NCBI GenBank assembly: GCA_020466095.1
Contig: CM035808.1
Location: 82,376,779-82,440,778 of the forward strand
Direction: 5' to 3'
Source of the DNA: Chlorops oryzae
Taxonomy: Eukaryota > Arthropoda > Insecta > Diptera > Chloropidae
DNA length: 64,000 bases
How positions within the stretch are numbered: position 1 is the stretch's first letter; the number at the start of each line of letters is the position of its first letter. The position numbers and the translations under genes are program-made. Of this stretch, positions 56,943-64,000 are shown piece by piece. The notes beneath the pieces were generated by a model that searched no databases, was not told the DNA's origin, and was given only the letters and a program-made list of their open reading frames with translations.

Positions 56943-57197
56943 TTCTATTGTGAATTAAAAAATTCTGCAAACTGTTGTATAAAAAAAAAAATCCGAAATC
57001 AATAAAGGAAAACTTTCAAAAATTTAAAAATTTCGAAGACGCGTTGCCAACTTTTCGAATTTTTCATCGTTAACAATTTAGCCTTGCCTACCTATCCCAA
57101 CGACAAAAATACAAAATCACACATTCGCTAATGCAAGCGACGAAATCGTATAATAACGAAACGAATATTGGATCGGAAAAAATTTACAGAATCGCCC

Positions 57198-58030
57198 TGC
57201 TGTTGTGTGTTTGGTTGTTTTGACGATTTGAGTTTTTCGAATGATGTTGTTGGTGCTGTTGTTATCAGGTCTCCTATTACCATTTTGCCTCTGCTGATTA
57301 CCTCTATGCTGGTTTCTAACGTTGCGCTGTCTGTACATCATGAGACGAACTTCTTCCGTATGCTCTGATTCTGGCGCTATTTGGAGAGTTTCATTAAAAT
57401 TGGGACTCTACTTCCTGAAATTGTTTGTGCTATCTTAGATTTTGTTATGTGTCGCTTAAGCTTATTAAGGGCTATTACATAATTTAAATTGATTTCTGCA
57501 GGCGTTTGCAGTGTTGAAATTTTTATTAAATTGAATTCCGAATTAAACTTTCGATGGTTTCAGCGAATTGAGATTTTGGTTTTCGGACTTGTGTTGCTCC
57601 GGGTAATTCATTTAACACAGTGTGTGCAGTTTTTATGGGTTTTAATGTTGCCTTTCAATTTTGTATAACATTTATTATGCCAGTTGTGCCAAGTAATTCA
57701 AGTTTTGTTTTTACTTTATCTGGTATTTTTGTGTTGAAGACTAATGCAAAATATGTGGGTTTTGTACTATCTGGAGTTTCTGGGTTAAATTGTTCGATTA
57801 AGTTGATCTGTCATTTTTATGTCTTTTTTATTATACTTTTATTATACAAAAAAGACGAAAAGCACGTTGCAATGAGTTTTAGTGGTATTTATTATCTATG
57901 GTCTTCCAATTTGCTGTTCATAATCGTGAGGATAGCAAAATATAATTTTCTTGCTGTTTTCCTCTGCTTCTTTAAAGCCGATGATAAGCCCGTTGTACCA
58001 CTTTTCCTTTTCTTCCTAAATTCTTATTAA
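57198..58030 (-). pseudogene. Gag N-terminal and central part of the gypsy-like element
   Basis: Continues from unit 3: minus-strand readings include LIEQFNPETPDSTKPTYFAL, NTKIPDKVKTKLELLGTT and AHTVLNELPGATQV, interrupted by stops. It marks the original 5' half of the element duplicated in units 2 and 3; a long plus-strand frame over 57620-58030 is only its antisense. Confidence 0.65.
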
Positions 58031-58138
58031 AGTGGTATTCAAGCAACAGTCCAAATCGCAGTGTGCAATATTTGCACTGCTTTTTTTGTACGCAATTTCA
58101 AGTGCTATTACACTGCGTTTCACTGTTGCTTGAATACT
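58031..58138. repeat. Small hairpin (MITE-like)
   Basis: AGTGGTATTCAAGCAACAGT at the left and its near-complement CACTGTTGCTTGAATACT at the right, with inner CAGTGT/ACACTG also paired. About 108 bp. Confidence 0.7.
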
Positions 58139-58400
58139 AAAGTTTTGTTTGTTTTTTTTTCTCGTCGGGGTCTTTTTGAGATTAAACAAGTTATGTTTTA
58201 CACGCGCAAGTATTTCTTGCGTCAACGCTTCTGTTTGAGAAACATATTGATCACGTTGTTGTGCATTGAACAAGCATATCAAATTCGGCACTCAGAATTG
58301 CATTACAATATGATTGCGTATGAGGTTCAGACGAATGCAGTTCGCGTGGGAAAATGCATATCAGCAAAACGCAAACCACTGCGGCACATGTCACTGCACG

Positions 58401-58694
58401 TTTTTCACTCAACACACTAAAATTGTTTTATTAGAAGTAAACAAAATTTATGTATAAAAATCCCACTTTCTTGTCAATAAAACGCAGTTCAATCAAAACA
58501 ATTGAATTTGAATGTAAGCTCCTGGATCGACGCTCAAGTGCGTTCGTTTCACGTTAAGAAAAGAATTTGGTGCCTGGATCGACGCTCAAGTGCGTTCGTG
58601 CCAAATAAGATTAGAACTCTGTACATGGTGATCCTGACGTGATTAAAAGAATATTTTAAATTCGAACGCGTAAACCTAAAATCGAAAAGGCGAC
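58401..58694 (+). other. Leader/LTR zone of the BEL/Pao element with a direct repeat
   Basis: CTGGATCGACGCTCAAGTGC (then GTTCGT) occurs at 58523 and again at 58574, 51 bp apart. No gene. LTR limits are not visible. Confidence 0.45.
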
Positions 58695-59141
58695 TTGTCT
58701 TCCAAAACAGTTGCTGCATATGTGGAGAATGACAGAAAATGTAAGGTCTGCAACAAAGACACTCATCCGATCTACCATTGTGGCAAATTTACAAGCTCAA
58801 GGTGCAAAAAAAGATGGCAGTTGGTGAATAAGCATAAGCTCTGCGCTAACTGTCTTAAACCAGGACACTCAGCCAATAAATGTAAACGTCCACACTGCAC
58901 CAGGTGTACCAAAAAACACAACACGTTAGTTCAGGCTAAAAAATCCAATCAGACAGCAAAAAGGTCAACGGAGCAAAATGAGGCTAGGCAAACTGACACA
59001 GCTCAAAATAATAACAACGCAAGAAAACCGCCTGACGTTACAACGGCCAGAGATACAACAAAGGTTAGCCTGATCGCCAACAGCAACGAAAACTACGTTT
59101 TACTTGGAACAGCCTTGATAGTTTTGGTAACATCTGATTGA
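58695..59141 (+). pseudogene. BEL/Pao Gag zinc-knuckle region and protease start
   Basis: CKVCNKDTHPIYHC, then CANCLKPGHSANKC and CTRCTKKHNTLV are the BEL/Pao-type cysteine/histidine modules at the Gag-protease junction, followed by a polar linker and YVLLGTALIVLV, the usual entry to the BEL protease. The capsid part of Gag is missing. The frame stops at 59139-59141. Confidence 0.85.
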
Positions 59142-59880
59142 CAACGAATTGAATTCCGAGCTTTATAAGACTCCTGCTCCCAGGTCAACCTTATTAAGGA
59201 AAGACTATTAAATAAACTAAGAGGAACTACCAGCGCTGACCCGACGTGTATAGAGGGAGTCGGAGTAACAGAAACACGATTCTTCATCGCACCACAATTC
59301 ATCTGAAATCAAAATATAACAAGTTCAGTACCACCTTAGATGCTCATGTACTTCCAAAAATCGTCTCCAATCAACCACCTCACAAGATACAAATTGACAA
59401 TTGAAACATTCCAAATGAGTTCAATCTGGCGGACCCCACTTTTTCCAGGCCAGGACGTATTGACTGCTTATTAGGAGCGGAACTTTAATTAGATTTTCTT
59501 ACAGAAGGCAGGAAGAGGCTATCCGAGAATCTTCCAACACACCAGAACACGGTTTTTGGATGGATAATTGCAGGCAGTGTCACTAGTTTCCACTCCATCA
59601 TAACCACATGTGGAGTCTGTATAACATAGGAGCTCGAGGATACTATTTCGAAATTCTGCCAGCTTGAAGACACACCGCACTCGAGCAAGTCGCTTACAGA
59701 GGATGAACTATTTGGCGAATCTCACTTGGCACAACACACGACGAGGTCAAACGAGGGCAAATATTTAGTCAATTCGCCTCTTAAGGAGCATCCATCAGTC
59801 TTGGGGAAGTCAAAAGCCATAGCATACAGCAAGTTCATGTCCTGGGAGGGAAGATTGACCCAATATCTAAAAACGGATGT
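59142..59880 (+). pseudogene. BEL/Pao protease-RT connector, heavily mutated
   Basis: Readable in several frames: ADPTFSRPGRIDCLLGAE, HQNTVFGWIIAGS and FCQLEDTPHSSKSLTEDE, which are typical BEL/Pao Pol signatures upstream of RT, then VLGKSKAIAYSKFMSWEGRL. Numerous stops and shifts. The RT palm is deleted before 59877. Confidence 0.75.
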
Positions 59881-60332
59881 TTTTTTCCATTAAAACAAAC
59901 CTTAAAAGAAGAACAACGACCACTAAAAGAAGTATGACCTCTGACTTGGCCCGCATTTTTGACCCATTAGGATTGGTCGGGCCTGTAGCGGTTACTGCAA
60001 AAATTTACATACAGCAATTATGGAAGCTTAAAATCGACTGGGACTCGGATCTTCCTTTGGAAATTCATTAACGATGGATGCGATTGCAAGATGACCTGCC
60101 AGCACTTGACAATGTTAAAATTTCGCGACATGTTCTTAGTCAGCAAATTCAGCAGAGCATACAACTGCATGCTTTCGCTGATGCATCCGAGAAGGCATAC
60201 GGTGCGACAATATACATCAGACCCGTGCAGCAAACGATTCCACGTTTGGACCTATGCGCCGCCTTGTTAGCAGCTGAACTAATAAAAAGAGCAAAAGGTG
60301 ATTTGAAATACCAAAATAAGGCAAATTACAAG
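59881..60332 (+). pseudogene. BEL/Pao RT thumb and RNase H start
   Basis: RSMTSDLARIFDPLGLVGPV and AKIYIQQLWKLKIDWDSDLP, then after a stop LHAFADASEKAYGATIYI (RNase H first Asp) and PRLDLCAALLAAELI. These blocks are diagnostic of BEL/Pao Pol. A hairpin element cuts the gene at about 60333. Confidence 0.88.
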
Positions 60333-61249
60333 GGCACACAAAAAAAAAAAAGTCATGTGCCAGAAAGAAGACCCACCTGTTACTATGTATTTTGATGCGC
60401 TGAATCCAAAAATGACCTTCAAAAGTTTTTTTCATCGTTCAATTTCCCGCTATTCACCCCCTTCAACCCCCTAATGGCTCAAAATCGGGTTTTTTTTTTA
60501 AACTCGGAAAATAAGTTAATTTTTTATTTTCTGATCCTCAGATATAAGTATTGATTGATAAAAAAATATTTGTTCATTATTTTTTACCCCCCAATACCCC
60601 CTAAAGTGATAGGGTGATATTCCGTGTTCACGTAAATCCCAAATAAATAGACATTTATGCAGTTTATCTTTTTTCTTTGGTTCGTTGCACCCGAAAGTAC
60701 CATTTAACAATAACCATGACAATTCACAACCCCTTCACCATCACCTCATTTTTGGGGAGGGGGTGGTGGGTTTTGGGGTGAAATATTTTTTTAGTGAAAA
60801 CCCGAGTTATATATCAATTTTTATGTTTTACGGTTCGCTGATTCCGAATATGGAAATGAAATATGATATAATTCTCATTCGTTGTATAAAATTTGTCATA
60901 TAAGATCTGTATACATCTCAGAATTTTTGCCTTCATGGCAAGGAGAGGAAGAGAGTTTACGATGCAGGGGAGGGATACCCCAGTATCGGCGGCTGGTCAG
61001 GGTGAGCAAGCGTGCCCGCAGGCGTCGTTATCCTACGACCGCAGCTCTAAAGTGGTGGGTAACTTGGCTACTTTAGAGTTAAATGTATCAAGAAGAATAA
61101 CTAGATCAAGTGATTCAGGTGTCCAAAATAAAACTATAAACTTGTCCCCACATATCTGCAACAAGAGCAACTCTATTCAGCGCATCAAAATACATAGGAA
61201 TAGGTGGGTCTTCTTTCTGGCACATGACTTTATTTTTTTTTTGTGTGCC
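60333..61249. mobile_element. Hairpin element with about 75 bp inverted repeats
   Basis: GGCACACAAAA then AGTCATGTGCCAGAAAGAAG and TATTTTGATGCGCTGAAT at the left (60333-60407), with the complement at 61173-61249. The centre is unlike the arms and contains a GC-richer, coding-like patch (60940-61130). No transposase is recognised and no clean duplication found. Confidence 0.7.
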
Positions 61250-61261
61250 TGTGTTATAGAA

Positions 61262-61850
61262 TCGTCAGATATGATTTTTTGGGAATCACCCTTTAATTCA
61301 CTTAAAACTAAATTGACTGCAAAATTTTCGTTTTGACCCACAATTGGTTTGAGGATTTCTAATGAGCCAATAAAAAACTGAAAGTTCTGAGGTCAATCAT
61401 CGAAATCACTGACTAGTGAGGCAGCTAGCTTTTAAAAGTCCTGCTGAGACATTTTAGGTAATGTATTGATTTCTTCTTCAATTGGAACATTTGGATTATT
61501 TTTGACGCATGTAGGTTTGGTGTTGCTCTTTTTTTCTATTTCTCTCGGGCCAATGCATATTTGATTTGGGTTTACCATTACTACTTCTGTTAGAGATTAC
61601 GAAATAGTTTGAGATATGTTATGTATGACCTAAATTCTTACTAATTTATCTCTAAGATCCCATTACGTTTTCAGAGCTAATGCTGCATGCGCTTTTAGTA
61701 ATTTCTTATATTTGTTACTCAAAGAGTCTTTTTAAATTTGTTTATTATATTTATGAACTCCCTCAGAAATTGGGCGATGGCCTGCTGTTGCCTCATCCTT
61801 CAGACCCTCTAGAATGCTTTTCTTGTCCCTTATTATTGTAGCCTAGGATA
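61262..61850 (-). pseudogene. Gag-like fragment, gypsy type
   Basis: Minus-strand reading FFIGSLEILKPIVGQNENFA and LVLSELKGDSQKIISDDSI near 61270-61370 resembles a gypsy Gag helix pair; upstream ILEGLKDEATAGHRPISEG is weaker. Interrupted by stops. It abuts the hairpin element. Confidence 0.4.
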
Positions 61851-63652
61851 ATTTCGAAAGCGATTTCAAGATAATAAACGACATTTGAAAAAACTGAACT
61901 TTTAAGATTTTTTATTTTCATTTTTTCGCAATATCCTCACTCTTTAGACTGGCAAGGATCGTTATGTAGTCGAAAAGAGTTCGATGCATTGATTTGAGTA
62001 TTAAAATCAGAATGTGAATTGGAGAACGCTCGCTTTTATACTTATAAATAGCTTACTAAGCTAATTTACAATTTTGTTAACATTTGCATTTTGGATTGAG
62101 AAATAAAAAAAAAACAATATCAGCTTATTATTCGGAAATCGAAAAAAGCATAGTTACAGCGTTTCAAAATAAGCCGACCAAGAACAAGCGCAGCGCGTTT
62201 GCAATTTTGGACACACAAGCTCGTTAACCAAACGCATATAGTAACATTCTTGTAAATTCCGCAATAACTCTTTCACGTAAACAATCGAATCTCTAACGTG
62301 GATCAATTGGTTACCACGCAGGCCATGTGTGGCGATTGGAATAGAAATCAGACGCTATGTTTACGTAACCATTCAATAAAGCAGCGATAAGGAGTACGTG
62401 AACGCCTGTAAGCCCTTGAAATTCCAAATATTGTGCTGTCAGCAAAATGTCTAGCATCATTTTTTTGTTACTTTGTTGCGAGCCTGCTTGAGTGCGATAT
62501 GAAGGGTTTGTGCGCTCGTTTACATATGCTTCATTAGCGTGTGAGTCTGTTTCTTTTTTTCTCCGCCGCCAACTCGAGGCACTCTGGCAAACCCAGTTTT
62601 CGCATATAAGGCTTGCATTAAGTTTAATACGGACGCAAAAACAACAAGAAAATATTTGTACCACAATTTGGGTGCCATCAGAATAAATATTGGTACATTG
62701 GAGCAACAAAGAAAACAAATGTGTAGCTCAGTACCGCGTTTTGCGTAAATTTCCACGATTTGCCGCAATAAATCAGCAGAAAGGGTAAGCCCACGGAGTG
62801 TTTAAAAACGCAAAATATCTCCCGAAATGATGCCGTTATCTTTAAGGATCAAATGCATGAAAGTTTACTTTTCGATAATGTACCAATCTTCGCCACAATT
62901 GTGTGTTCTCCAATGCACAGCAAATATTTTGTTCCGATACGCAACAATCATAGGACACCTCAAAACTTGCTTCTTGATTAATGCAAACACCGTAATCCAA
63001 CCTTTGGAGTTTAACGTATGTGCTTTGCCACTTTTATTGTGGCTAAAATAATACTTGTTTACGAAAAATCTGAACTGTACTATCTAAAGGACTTTTCTTA
63101 AGAAAAATTTCCCGCTGAGTCAGAATACGTAGTCAGATAATTTATAAGTAGGACAGTTTTTGAGATAAAGACTTTTTTCCTTTATATGAATTTTCAAAAA
63201 AAGTATGGTTGGTAAATTCAAATTACCACCGGACGTGCTTAACCGATTTGGAATTCGAAGATATGGAACTAATGGTTGTGATCGTTTTTATCAACGACGC
63301 CAAAAACACTTTTCGAGCCAATCATTGGCTTGGATGTAAATGAAATTGTCTAGAAATTTGTTTAATTTTTAACAAAATTTAGACTTAAATAAAATTTTTG
63401 GTCTAAGTTACTCCAAAATAAAATTTTATTCATTTTTGTTTCTGCATTTGACATCAAAGAATGATCTATTAGAAAAAAGGAAGCCCATGTTGATAACATT
63501 CGCATTAAAAATTTGGCAGATATAAGCATTTAAATAAAAATACTCAAAACTAAATTTTACCAAAAGTACTGATTGCACAGGAAAATACAAAAATAAAGGA
63601 TATGGAAAGATGAAGTTAATTAATTAATTTTCCCTCTTAACCCTTAACCCCT
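61851..63652. other. No gene recognised
   Basis: Mostly AT-rich. A 135-codon minus-strand frame at 62311-62718 has no recognised domain and mixed hydrophobic/basic content; I do not call it a gene. Nothing else stands out. Confidence 0.45.
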
Positions 63653-63834
63653 TTGGTGCGCTAGGAACGAATCTAAGTTCGGTATTATTCCAAAATCCTT
63701 ATGCTTGACTCAACACGCCTCAGACAACCCCTGCCCCCCATCTCAAAAAGATGACATTTTACAAATAGACACTTTTTGTGAAGGGTCGTGAGGTGTGGGA
63801 TAATACCGAACTTATTTTCGTTCCTAGCGCACCA
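63653..63834. repeat. MITE-like hairpin, 182 bp
   Basis: TTGGTGCGCTAGGAACGAA and AAGTTCGGTATTAT at the left, with the complement at the right end (about 38 bp arms with two mismatches). Flanks do not show an obvious duplication. Confidence 0.75.
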
Positions 63835-64000
63835 ATCAACGTAGGGTATGATACGTCTTTCTTTTTCTTATATATTATAGAAATTTCTCCCTTTGCGGGG
63901 AGGCTTCTAAAGGTTTTGCAGGGAAAATTAAGAGTCGAGGGAATATTTTTACTTTAGTTTCGTATTTAGCACACAAAAAAACGTAGGGCCGGATAGGTAA
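63835..64000. other. No gene recognised
   Basis: Short AT-rich remainder to the window end. Confidence 0.5.

Larger units (their letters stand above)
54171..57197 (+). mobile_element. PIF/Harbinger 2, unit 3 (3,027 bp)
   Basis: Same ends and genes as 48168-51195; a handful of differences (ATCATATCG versus ATCATGATCG near 54205; length of the A-run near 55935). Confidence 0.88.
51413..57414. repeat. Tandem unit 3 (6,002 bp)
   Basis: Head-to-tail copy of 45411-51412 with only scattered single-base and short indel differences. At its right edge gag continues without a break, so this is the parental copy or the last one. Confidence 0.95.

Noticed and set aside
39897..57414. CRISPR-like array or bacterial insertion
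   Set aside because: The repeats are 6 kb transposon units with spliceosomal-type introns and fly-type elements; no short regular spacers.
57620..58030. 136-codon hydrophobic plus-strand frame as a membrane protein
   Set aside because: It is antisense to minus-strand gag; the hydrophobic look comes from reversed Lys/Asn-rich codons.
62311..62718. 135-codon frame as a host gene exon
   Set aside because: No domain, no splice context and no neighbouring exon recognised; open frames on both strands.

Overview
This window is animal genomic DNA made almost entirely of transposable elements. I recognise no host protein-coding gene, rRNA or intact tRNA. The element set (irritans-type mariner, I-clade LINE with RNase H, mdg3/micropia-like and gypsy-like Ty3 elements, BEL/Pao, PIF/Harbinger with 45-65 bp introns, CCACGCCC-type repeats, AT-rich spacers) points to a higher fly. 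A tephritid-like fly would fit, but the species is an inference.

Layout. 1-1728: 3' end of an mdg3/micropia-like element. 1729-11825: gypsy-like copy A, interrupted by a mariner (1819-3107), a PIF/Harbinger (3229-6075) and a 5'-truncated LINE (7903-10735). That LINE contains a hAT-type element (9408-10310), which itself holds the 3' end of another LINE. 11826-13096: leader and gag start of copy B, which serves as an empty-site reference for the mariner and PIF insertions. 14059-20024: a micropia-like element with a solo LTR of another family in its 5' repeat. 21190-28305: a decayed DNA transposon whose transposase is split by a 4.5 kb foldback element with about 2 kb arms and a 9 bp target duplication. 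28605-35045: a palindromic element split by a 5.7 kb I-clade LINE. 36389-38414: a rearranged LTR element that retains about 50 nt of a mature leucine-type tRNA sequence beside its LTR.

39302-58400 is a repeat block: an internally deleted gypsy-like element on the minus strand with a second PIF/Harbinger in its gag. Two nearly identical 6,002 bp units lie in tandem (45411-51412, 51413-57414). They are preceded by a shortened, homopolymer-laden third version (about 40450-44790) that looks like unpolished assembly. 58401-60332 is a degraded BEL/Pao element. 60333-61249 is a hairpin element, followed by gag remnants, unrecognised AT-rich DNA and a small MITE (63653-63834).

The genes do not form a cellular pathway; they are transposition machinery in various states of decay. 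Several insertions can be dated relative to one another because removing the inner element and one target duplication reconstitutes the outer element's sequence. The least decayed coding regions are the DDE integrase at 2-1531, the two accessory DNA-binding proteins of the PIF elements, and ORF2 of the I-clade LINE.
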